The translations under genes and the position numbers were made by a program. Source: Ophiodon elongatus (Eukaryota; Chordata; Actinopteri; Perciformes; Hexagrammidae). Taken from it: 64,000 nt of DNA. This document shows positions 1 to 11,600 of this stretch, piece after piece; within the stretch, counting starts at the first letter, position 1; each line of letters opens with the position of its first letter. The stretch is from the NCBI GenBank assembly GCA_016806645.1, contig JACSYO010001703.1:1052501-1116500 (forward strand). Direction: 5' to 3'. The notes under the pieces are model-generated. The model saw nothing but the letters and a program-made list of their open reading frames with translations. It ran no database searches and was not told the origin of the DNA.

Positions 1-1470
1 CGGTGACAGTCTGGACACACAGACAACATGGTGGCATGAGGGGGGCTGAGAACCACAGATTTAGGACTACCTCGAATACTTTGATTAAATATATTATCAA
101 CTTAACTATAATACATTGTGATACTTAATTTAAGTGAATGCGTGAACATTTGCCAGGGACACCAGGGAGTATATGTGCTGTTTGAGATGAATTAACTAAT
201 CATTGATAACATGGAAGGTAACTTCAATAGTCCTAAATAGATCCATTGATCTCTTTGTATGTAAATCCTGCACTTTGTTTAACCTGTTACCATTCCTGTA
301 AAATTAACCTAAAACGTCTATACAAGGCAACCAAGATATCGCCAATGTTTACATACATTACTTAGGCATATCTGACGGCTAATTTGAAATGATGCGTTGC
401 AGTCCGTGGGTATTTATTGATGTAATGATGTGTTTTGGACTAAATATTTTACTGGATTGGATCGTCTGGACCTTTGCCAACGTAACAAGACCGTTTTTGT
501 TGGCATGTTATTGATCGGTGGATTACTATAAGGCATCATAGGCCTAGATTTTGATATTGTTTGTTTGTTTGTTTATTGTTGTCTGACAGGGGCGTTGATT
601 GTACCTGCTCTTGTGATCGTATCTTGAAATGCTTTGCATCAATCGAATCACAAGAATCTTAGCTTTCCAAAGATATGTTGCATCAGTACCTACCTATACA
701 AAGCAGTTGTGTACATAACACAGGTTGCATTTAACAGTCCGACGGCCCGGAAATTTCAACAGGTTAATATACTTTTTAAATTTTCAATTCCATTTACTTG
801 TTTTCATTTCCATAGATAAGTTTCCAAATTACAATCAATTGGAGATGCATGTGCTGCGGAAAACTCATCTTTATCACTTATAACTTATATATGAACGTTT
901 TCAGTAACTAGACATCGTAAAATGGCCTTTAGAGGTACATTTGTTTGTGGCACACAGCTTCAAGCCACTGTTGACAGGCAACTGGCTAGCTGACATGACT
1001 AGTGCAGCTACCGGCAGGAATATTACTAGAACTCATCTGCAGTTAGTGAGCAATGAACTGTGTGTATCCCAAACCATCAACAAGCAGAACAACTTAAGTA
1101 GTATAAAAGCCCAAGTGCTCTATGTCATATCATCAACATTATGTGTAGATGAGTATCTTTACATACACACTAGACCTTGTTATGTCTCATCATATTCTGA
1201 ATATGATAGACAATATACCTGTTTATTAATATGAATCAAACATTTTCAGGTTTATGTTTATTTGTGCAGGAGTGTCTTTGAATCCTCAACACCCCAGAAA
1301 GTCTGTCATTTATGTACCTTTTCAACTGCCTATACAACCAAAGTTCATCTGTCTGCACCTCTATCAGCCGACACCAGGTCACGCATACACTCTAAACACA
1401 TATTGTGTTCTCTGTTGCATGAAGAGTTGTCTTGTTTGCATTTTTGTTTGTTTGTTGTTTGTTTTGCAAC
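1..1470. other. lrrk1 intron, no recognised feature
   Basis: AT-rich sequence with GTTT runs near 560. I searched both strands for leucine-rich-repeat exons of lrrk1 and found none. Confidence 0.5.
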
Positions 1471-1497
1471 ACGCACACACACACACACAGACACACA

Positions 1498-1544
<47 letters not shown>
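1471..1544. repeat. (CA)n microsatellite
   Basis: About 74 bp of CA dinucleotides with CAGA interruptions near its left end. It creates spurious long threonine/histidine and valine/cysteine open frames on both strands. Confidence 0.97.
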
Positions 1545-1548
<4 letters not shown>

Positions 1549-1576
1549 ATAAGACGTAACAAAGTGAGCTGCTAAA

Positions 1577-2165
1577 CCCAGGCAGAAAGCTCCGGTTCTG
1601 AAAAGTGAAGCCAAAGCTTCATGTCTTAAAGCTGCATTCTCTCTACTGGCCATCAGGGGGCGACTCCTCTGGTTGTATAGAAGTCTATGAGAAAATGACT
1701 CAACTTCTATTCTGATTTATTCCCTCAGTAAACATTGTAAACATGAGTTTATGGTCTCAATCTATAGTTTCAAGTCTTCTTCAATACAGCATGATGTTCA
1801 TTTAGTAAATTATGGTCCATTTAGAGTCAAGTAGACCACAAAGCAGGGTATGCTTTAGGGCGGGGCTACAAGGTGATTGATAGGTCTCTACCACAGCGTT
1901 GTCTGGTCTTGCAGTTGCCTTTTCATCTTACAACTTTAGCCCTTTCACTGTGTGTTTACACTTCAGAAAAGGTATTTGTAACACTTTGGCAGCTTAAAAA
2001 TTGCTTAAATGAGTCTTAATCAGCGTTCGGTTGCACTTGGCTCCACTCTCTTGTGTAACTTCTGGTTGTAAAAAAACAAGTTGTGACGGCCAAAATGCCG
2101 AACTCGAGGCTTCAGAACATTCAAAAACCATTGGGTGACATCACTTCTTATATACGGGCTATGAT
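1577..2165 (+). repeat. dispersed repeat family A, plus copy
   Basis: It shares blocks such as GGGGGCGACTCCTCTGGTTG, TAGAAGTCTATGAGAAAAT, GAGTTTATGGTCTCAATC and GGGTATGCTTTAGGGCGGGG with the inverted copy at 28520-29005. The family is a common teleost interspersed repeat without coding capacity. This copy has about 170 bp of extra sequence near 1900-2070. Confidence 0.8.
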
Positions 2166-2521
2166 CTAAACACACGAAAATAACTCCCCATAAGCCGTCT
2201 GTCTTGTGAATTCATTTCTACTCTACACACTCTGAGAGTCACTCCAACTATTACAATAGTAATGTATGTAATGCATGTATATTATGCCTATATTGCCGGA
2301 TGTGTTGCATTTTTATTTTGCAACAAAACACACGCACACAACATAGTGGTGACATTCTGCTCCCTACGGTTTGACTCAATCCTGCAGAGCTCTCTGACAG
2401 ATTAACAATAGATGTATTGTTAATTATAAATAATATCCTGATTAACGATGGCGCTCTGCTCTGACAGCCTCACATGCATCGGTTCAGAAACACAGTATCA
2501 TTAACCCCTTCGTGTTCAGAC

Positions 2522-2658
2522 CTCCTCTCCTTCTGCGTTGGAGTTTTCCTCTAGTTTGAGTCTGAGGAGGTGTTTGCTGAAGGCCGGATGGTCCATCAGG
2601 GTGTATGAGGAGAATCCTGCTCCGTTCTGCAGCAGGAAATGAGCGATCTCCTCATTAC
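2522..2658 (-). CDS. lrrk1: lrrk1 last ankyrin exon in the window
   Basis: The acceptor is GTTGCAG. The exon completes the split Gly codon and encodes NEEIAHFLLQNGAGFSSYTL and then FSKHLLRLKLEE, matching human NEDIAIFLLRHGA and KHLLRKYFIE. The proposed donor is a weak GTCTGA at 2521; reading through it gives an immediate stop, so splicing must occur there or slightly upstream. The predicted exon is 137 nt and ends in phase 0. The next exon, expected to lead into the leucine-rich repeats, was not found between 1 and 2521. Confidence 0.88.
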
Positions 2659-5600
2659 CTGCAACACAAAACACTTGATTCGTTCACAGCGGCAGAGGTG
2701 GACAGTTTTCACTCAGTGTCTGTCACCAGTACTGCTCCAGCACTTCTGCAAATACATTGACATGTTTCTAACACATGCTTTCGTCTTGCAGTTGCTCAGC
2801 ATTGGAAGATCTCATTGTCCCAAGGTGTGCATTAAGGGGGCCGTGTGCACACCACCACTGTAAGCTGTGTGGTAGCTTACTGTGTGAAACATAAATCATA
2901 GGTATCTACAGAAGCTTCATAAAAATCAAGAGGAAAAATAACATAACATAAATATAAATAAATGTTAAAAAGACCTTTTAAGGCATTCTGAGGCTTTCTG
3001 ATTTGTTTGTCCATCAAAGTGATGTCCCATCTCAAGCTGGTCAGACACTACATTTTTATTCATCTGGTATGTTGTATTAAAGGCACATTGACTGAGGTTT
3101 TTCAGGTTGCGTGGTTCGTAAACACAACATTCAAAGTTGGCCCCTCCTCCTCAGCTGGTGGAAAGACCTTTGTCTGCGTGGCGTTTTTGCCTTGCTTTAT
3201 TTCAGTTTGGGGGCTGTCCATTATTTTGGCAGCTTCCTCTTTGATGTGTGCTTACAATCCTATGTTTTTAGAAAGGTTGACACCCAGAAACGCCCTGAAC
3301 ACAATAAAATAAGAAAAGGCAGAGGGCAGGGTGTCTGTAGATCAGTCTATTCATCATTGTTTAGGAAAGTCCTACTCATTGTGCCTTCAACACTCAATCA
3401 ATAGGCCTTTCTGCACAGTCAGAACCTGAGACTAGGATTCTCACACTGTACAGATCAATTGACCATCCACAATGAGGAGCTCACACTCAATGTGAGCATT
3501 GAACCCCTAGTCCGTTTGTCCAGAGATCATTTAAATAAAGTTGATTCAAACCAGATTTAAGTTCATACCCTGTCTCCTTCTTCACCTCCACTCAACCCCC
3601 AAAAGACAGAAAGGCAGTATCACTTTGTCAAATTCTACTATGAAGGGGAAGTGAGACATAAAAAGTAGTCGGTCTTAAGACTTCAGTTTGTACATCCTCA
3701 ACATGTGAAATGCAACTCCATCTAACCAACACATAGCAGCCAGAAGGCCAATGGGACTGTAGGACTGGGCAAACTACAGACAGACAGAAATCCAAACAAC
3801 TGTCCAACAGCCAGATTGTTCATGGTTCAGGCCGGAGGGGTCCGACCATGCAGTGCTCCTGTCTCTCCCTGGTGTTTCCCACTGCTACTGTTTCTCCCAT
3901 GTCCCCAGTCTACTTTCAGTTCATTCATGTTGCTGTTACGCACCCCTCCACCTCCCCATCTCCGCCCAGTCTTCACAGCTCCATCAGCTTCATCAACTCA
4001 TCACTATCAGCCACCACCACCAGGTCTTGTCACTTATCCATTTTGTAGAAACAACAGCTTATAACCTGACTTTTAATTAATCCATTGGTTTTAGAAATGG
4101 CTCATATGAAAGCTAAAACCCTCCCAAATTATGTTTAATATACTAAAATAAATTTGCTTCACTGAAGAAAGATTGATCATTTAATGAACACAGAAAGGTC
4201 AGATTTTGGCAAGACAAAAGTTTTGTCGCCTACAGAGAGTAATGTGAAAATTGAACAAATAATTTACTTCAAATACAAAAATATGTTGCATAACATCAGT
4301 GAATTAAGTAGTGGTGCTGTGAGATCCATATTTAATATCTTGTATGACTTCCATGAGCTTGAAGGACTGCATCCATGCGGTACGACAATGATTCATACAA
4401 TTTATTGATGAAGTCATCAGGAATAGCAAAGAAAGCAGTCTTACATGCCTCCCAGAGTTCATCAAGATTCTTTGGTTTCGTCTTCCACGCTTCCTCTTTC
4501 ATTCTACCCCAGACGTGCTCAATGATGTTCATGTCTGGTGACTGGGCTGGCCAGTCCTGGAGCACCTTGATCTTCTTCGCCTTGAGGAACTTTGATGTAG
4601 AGATGGAAGTATGCGATGGAGCACTATCCTGCTGCAAAATTTGACCCCTTTTATGGTTGGGAATGTAAGAGGTAGCTAATACTTCTTGATATTTTAGGCT
4701 ATTGATATTGCCTTCCACCCTGCAAATCTCTCGCACACCCCCATACTGGATGTAACCCCAGACCATGATTTTTCCGCCACCAAACTTAACTGTTTTCTGG
4801 GTGAATCTCGGATCCATGCGGGCTCCAGTAGGTCTCCTGCAATATTGCGGCGGCTGTGATGTAATTCAACCGAAGATTCATCTGAGAAATCCACCTTCTG
4901 CCACTTTTCCAGCGTCCATCCTTTTAGCAGGCTGTGGGCCTTGGCAAATGCCACACGTTTTTTTTAATTGCCTTTTGTTTAGTGCTGGTTTCTGGGCACT
5001 GATTCGACCATGGAGGCCATTTTGAGACAGAATTCTACAAACTGTCCTGGTTGACACGGGGACTTGAGGTGACCAGGCCTGGTGGAGCTCTGCTGCAGTG
5101 GAAAAGGGGCTGGCCTTGGATTTTCGAGCCAACAAACGGTCCTCCCGAGCAGTTGTCTTGCGGGGTCTGCCAGACCTGGGCTTGTCAAAAACATCTCCAG
5201 TCTCTTCAAATCTTTTTCTTATTCTTTGTACTTGACGCTGAGACACATTGAAGGTGTCAGCCAGTGAGCAGTGGATCTGGTCTTCAGCCTCTTGATAATC
5301 AACGCTTTGGTCTCAGGGTGAATCTTAGGCATGTTGTCAGAGGTCAAGTTACAGTTGATGTGAAGGTTTGGTGTGCTGGGGTTCTTTTTATACACACCCA
5401 CTAATTGATTGATCAATTATTGATCATAGGTGAGGCTATAATCTAGGATTGGGTGCATCATATGACAAGGCGACAAGACTTTTGTCTTTGCAAAAACTGA
5501 CTCAGTGGGCTTTACCAAGCTGTGAACATTAGAATGTTTTTCAGCAGTTTCGTTTGGCACCAAAACATTATTTCAAAAGCTGTTGGGATTGAAATTAGCC

Positions 5601-8600
5601 ATTTCTTGTAAAAAAAAATGTATTACAAATATATTTGAGGGGCACTTAAAGTCAACTTGTACCCAAGCGACAAGACCTTTGTCAGGGACTGTACATGTTA
5701 TTCACCTATTGACACACACAATCATACACTGATGCAAGGTGCCACTTTCCGATCAGGAATAAACTAATTCACATTCACACCCATTCAAACGCTGCTGTCA
5801 CATCCTTGGGCAATTTAGGGTTAAGTGTCAGGCCAAGCTGTAGTATCTGATTTCCTCGTGTGCTTGTTACCCTCAATGCTAGTTTGTTCCCTGTACTCCA
5901 GGACTTCTGTCTGCCAACAATCTCTCTTTACCAGCACGTTCAACAGTCGCAGCAGCTATGACACACAGCTCATGGAGGTACTCTGAAGCCTTAGTGCCTG
6001 ATTGCTGTATTTTGCCTCAATTATTGTGCTTTTTCTCTCTTTAATCAAACTCCAATCAAGAATAAATGTCCATAAATCTGCTTAGAAAACTACAGAACTA
6101 GCATGAGAATTTGACTTTTGTTTTGTTTTGCTTTCTTTAGTATGACAGTAATCCAGTGATAGTTGTCCATGTCGATGTGTATGAATGGGTGATTGATGAC
6201 ATGTAGTGTTAAAGCGCTTCGAGCGGTTGGAAGAATAGAAAAGAGATATTCAAGTACAGTCCATTTACCATTTACTGCAAACAGGAGCTGAACAGAGAGC
6301 CTTTAGTAGACTTCTTATGGAGACAGTGGGACTAAATGTAAACTGATATAACCTTAAAACAAGCTCTAGTTGTAGGCCACAGCTAACTCACTTACTCCAT
6401 GGCAACATCCTCATTACTGTTTACAATCCCCAAAGACAATAAATCATAAAAACTGTGGCGTGTTAGAGCGCCAAGTAGCCGAGGGGTTACAGCATATGCC
6501 ACATCACTGCAACGTTCCGGGTTTGATTCCAGCCTCGGGACCTTACATGTCTCTCCCCTCTCTCAGTCCCCATTTCCAGTCTCTGCTTCCACGCTGTCAA
6601 ATAAAGCAAATGATCTTAAAAAATAAGAGTGTCAAAACCCATTAATATTACGTTTTTTTCACGTTGCATCGTCAATATCAATGTGCAGTTGTTTCAAGTT
6701 TTTCTGAGTCCCCCTTAAACTAAATATCAAGACAACTGATCTGGCAGAACTCAATCTGCAGCACCTCGACCTAGCATCAGTCTGGAACTGCTGTATCAGT
6801 AAAACAGCAAATCCAAAACGTGCTCATCATGTTCCAACCGTTTGCTGTGGTCGAAGCACAGATGAGGTCTGGAGCGGACTCATGTGTGTGTCTCCCTACC
6901 TGATCGTGCAGCAGCGTACAGTGGCAGCCCAGTGATCACAGCAAACTCATCGCTGTGGATGGCACAGTCCTTGGCATCAGCGTCGTAGTCGTGGACCAGC
7001 AGCCGGACCACGTCCAGGTGACCCTGCTGGCAAGAGGTGGCCAGCATCCAGTTCAGCAAGTCTCTCCTCAGACATGGACCTGAGAGGGAGGCGGAGACCC
7101 GATACCAGTGAGGGGAGATCAGTCCGAGGAAATACTGTACTTCATAATTAATCACACACAGTTTTTGTCTGACAGAATATTTTGACAATGATGTTTTTGG
7201 TCCAAGCCAATATCACCCCGATAGCATCACTATGAAAATGGCGGAGTTATTTTCTCAGACTTGACAGCTTGTCCAGAGACACAGGGGACATTATACAACT
7301 GAGCAGAACGATCCATTCTACAGTTAACATACTTTTACATGAAACTGGTAGAGTGCCCCGTCTGTATTTATTGTAAGGTGTTAAAGCAGAAACAGTAACA
7401 CTACAAATATGTCAATAAATAAACTGCAGGACATCAACTAGCCTTCCATTTAGAAATGAATGAACGCATGTTATTAAAGAAACAAAAGGCTCGTCCTGAT
7501 CCATATACTGTGAATGTTGAGCTGTTTCTTTCCCTCCTACCAGGTATAGAATCCAGCAACTCTTTGACCAGGCCGGCATGGCCGTAGTACGCTGCCAGGA
7601 TGGCTGGGTTGCTGTTGGATGGTTCCTGGGGAACAGTGATACGGGCTTCTTTCAGGAGGTAACACACACTCTGGAGATCACCATGCTGAGTGGCCAAACA
7701 CAGGAGACGCACCTGTGACAACACACACAAACACAATGAGACAAATATACATATATAAGATTATATATATATATATATATATATATACACAATCAGAGGA
7801 ACGGTGGTTCGATCCTTGGGCAAGACACTTAACCCCAAATTGCTCCTGCAGGCTGTTCCTGTGGTGTATGAATGGGTATGCATGTTAGATAGTCCTGATG
7901 GGCAGGTGGCACTTTGCATACATTTATATTTGCAAGTGAAGTGCAAATGTCAGTGAAGTGCAGGTCTACGTCTAAACAAGCTTAAGAAACAAGTTTAGAG
8001 TTGAGACAGCTTTAATAGTGAATAGGAGAGAACACATTTCTCCTTCCTAAAGATTCAAACATCAATGAAGACAGAAGTCGTTCTAAGAAACTGATTAAAG
8101 GGAACTGTTTTTTCAGGTTCCATGCTTCTTCCTTTTCCACTGCCAGTTGGGTCCATGATGACTTATATGATACAGATATGACAAACTATTAAACGATTAC
8201 ATTTTCTATTTCACATCACCAATAGACTAAAAACAGAAGTGCAGCAGACCTAATATAGAAGCTGGATTTGCTGAATTGAGTAGTGGCTAAGTAAAAGTGG
8301 TCACTGCAGCGTTTACACTGGACAGTTAGCAAGTCGCTGCCTCAGCTTGTTTTAAAGACAGCTGGTCGGTAGCTTTCTCAGCCCACTCTGTGAGCAAGCA
8401 CAGTCCCCCCCCCCCCCACCCCCTGCCTCCAGGTCTCTCAACATTACTGCTACTACCATTATTATTAATTGCATTGCAATTAGTATTGCCAATACCACTA
8501 CTGCTTTCATTATCATTATTATTCTAGTATATGCACTGCTGCTATTATTTTTGGTAGCATTTTCATCATGCTTACTACTCTCATTATATGAATCATTTCT

Positions 8601-11600
8601 GTCATATGCATTGAATCTGTTATGTTCATTCTGTACACATGACATCTATTGTACTTCTGTCCATCCTGATAGAGGGATCCTCCTCTGTTGCTCTCTCTGA
8701 GTTTTCACCCCATTAAAAGTTTTTTTGGGGGAGTTTTTCCTGAACCGATATGAGGTCCCGGGAATGGGAATGTCAATAATTCTGCAGGTATTTGGTCACA
8801 AACCAAAGTACTGGACACAATAAAATGATGACTTCATGAAACTGAATTTGATATTTCAACTTGACAAATCACTTTAACGATTCATGCTTTGCAAAATTGC
8901 CGTCAGTTAATCAATTAGTCAGACTCTTTATGGAAATGCCAGTAACTGATTTTTTGACAATGCGGTTTGTTTTCTCATGTAGGCATTAAAATCAGTAGAT
9001 GCAGAAGTGGAACCGGCCCAATCTGCAGTAAAAGAGGCAGAAGTACACCAGAGCTCTGCTGAAGCCTGGGAAGGATGCATTCCTAAATAAAAACAAGAGG
9101 AGCAGCACTCCCACTCTCTCCTCCTAACCCAAATACAAACACACAGCACCACTCCACAACAGGGAACATCTCTGAATAATGTAACTAGGACACATAGCAG
9201 GAGCAAAGAAAAAGAAAAACCTTAAAGGGGCTGACACCTGGTCGGTTGGTTGATATGCTCTTGTCTGACCAAATTCTCATTGGTCGTCAGCTGGCGCTTT
9301 GCAGGTCGTGCGGGTTCAGATAGTTGATTAACGCATATTGTTGTGGGTTGGACGTTGCAGATTGGCTCGCATAATGGGCTAGGTTGGTTCGAGTTTTTAA
9401 AGACTTCCTGAACATATCAGAATTGGCATATTTCAATATGTTTGATCAAATAAATTGTGTAAACGTGGCACAGTAAACAAACAGAAGTCCAACTTAAACT
9501 TCAGGCCGACACCACAAGTGAAGAGTATAAGATTACAGTGTCATTTTGACCGATTTTCTTCGTTGAGTTAGTTGAATTGTTACCCTGCTTTTAGTTAGTA
9601 GTTGCCCTTATTTAATAACTAATCACAATAAATTTAGATTGAATGAATCCAATAGTAGAGGTGAAATGCTGCTCACTTTTTGTTTGGAGCATGTGGCCAG
9701 ATCTTACACATTGCGCAGCAATTGGATTGTCGCAATGTCACGAGATCATGCAAGAATTGCAGTATCACATAACAGACAAAAATCCCTCTTGTCAAGATTC
9801 AAGTAATGTGTTTTTTTCCAGACCAATGAGCAGCCTGTGATGAGCTAATGGGGCAGGGCTTAGGGTGTGTGTGACAACACAGACAGGCAACTGTTGGTTC
9901 TGAACAACAATGGCAGCTCCTAGCTTAGCAGCTGCAATAGCATCAGTTCATTCAGAACTGGAGAGGATTTCTTCATTGAAAGAAGAGCAAAGAATGACAC
10001 TGAATACTTTTCTAGTGATGTGTTCACTCTTCTCCTGATCTTTCATAATGCACCTTGAAACACACGCCTTTTCCTTTCTTTAGAAAACATGAACCTCCAT
10101 CCATCCATTTTTATCCGTTTATTCGGGATCGGGTCGCGGTGGCAGCAGACCTAGCAGGCTGACCCAGACTTCCCTCTCACCCGCAACATTTTCCAGTGGG
10201 ATTCTGTGGGATCCCGAGGCGTTCCCAGGTCAGCTGAGAGATATAATCCCTCCAGCGTGTTCTGGGACTTCCCTGGGGTCTCCTACCGGTTGGGCGTGAC
10301 CGGAAAACCTCCAGTGGGAGGCGCCCAGGAGGCATCCTGATTAGATGCCCGAACCACCTCAGCTGACCCCATTCAACGCGAAGGAGTAGCGCCTCACCTC
10401 CTGATGTCCTTACCCTATCTCTAAGGCTGAGCCCAACCACCCTACGGAGGAAACTCATTTCGTCCGCTTGTATCCACGACCTAGTTCTTTCGGTCCCGAC
10501 CCAGAGTTCGTGACCATAGGTGAGGGTTGTAACGTAGACTGCCCGGTAAATTGAGAGCTTTCCCTTCCGGCTCAGCTCCCTCTTCACCAAGACGGTGCGG
10601 TGGAGCGCCTGTTTTACTGCTGCAGCTGCACCGATCCGCCGGTCGATCTCCTACTCCATTTTACCTTCATTCGTGAACAAGACCCCGAGATACTTGAACT
10701 CCTTCGCTTGCGGTAGGCATTAAGTCCCCACCTGGAGGGAGCAATCTACTGGTTTCCGGCAGAGCACCATGGCCTCAGATTTGGAGGTGCTAACTCTCAT
10801 CCCCGCCACTTCACACTCGGCTGCAAATCGCCCCAGTGAATGCTGGAGGTCACGGTCCGAGGAGGCCAACAGGACCACATCATCTGCGAACAGCAGAGAG
10901 GCGATCCCGAGACCCCCCGAACCTGACGGTCCGTGAAAGTCATGAACAGGACCAGTGATAAATGGTAGCCCTGGCGGAGGCCAACATCCACCGGGAACAT
11001 GTCTGACTTAATGCCGAGAATGCGAACACAGCTCCTACTGCAGTCGTACAGAGACCGGATGGCCCGTTGCAACGGGTCCGGCACCCAATACTCTCGCAGC
11101 ACCCCCCACAAAAACCCCAGAGGGACCCGGTCGAATGCCTTCTCTAAGTCTACAAAGCACATGTAGACTGGTTTGGCAAACTCCCAGGACCCCTCCAGTA
11201 GTCTTGCGAGGGTAAAGAGCTGGTCCACTGTTCCACAACCAGGACGGAATCTACATTACTCCTCTTGAGTCTGAGGTTTGACAAACGGTCGGAGCCTCCT
11301 TTACAGCACCCTGGCATAAGCTTTGCCCGGGAGGCTGAGTAGTGTGATACCCCGATAATTCGGGCACACTGTCCGGTCCCCCTTTTTTTTGGAAAATGGG
11401 AACCACCACCCTGTCTGCCAGTCCATGGGCACTGTTCCAGACCCCCATACAACATTGAAAAGGCGTGTCAGCAAGACAGCCCAACAATGTCCAACGCCTT
11501 CAGCATCTCAGGGTGGATCTCATTCACCCCCGGCGCCTTGCCACCAAGGAGCTTTTTGACTACCTTAGTGGCCTCAGCCAGGGATATGTGTGCGACCCCC

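Noticed and set aside
1254..1653. Long histidine/threonine and cysteine/valine open frames
   Set aside because: They are translations of a CA microsatellite.
1..2521. lrrk1 leucine-rich-repeat exons
   Set aside because: No LxxLxLxxN-type translation with splice sites was found on the minus strand; the next exon is presumably left of the window.
6470..6625. Functional tRNA gene
   Set aside because: Only A- and B-box-like promoter elements remain; no paired acceptor stem or anticodon arm. It is a SINE.
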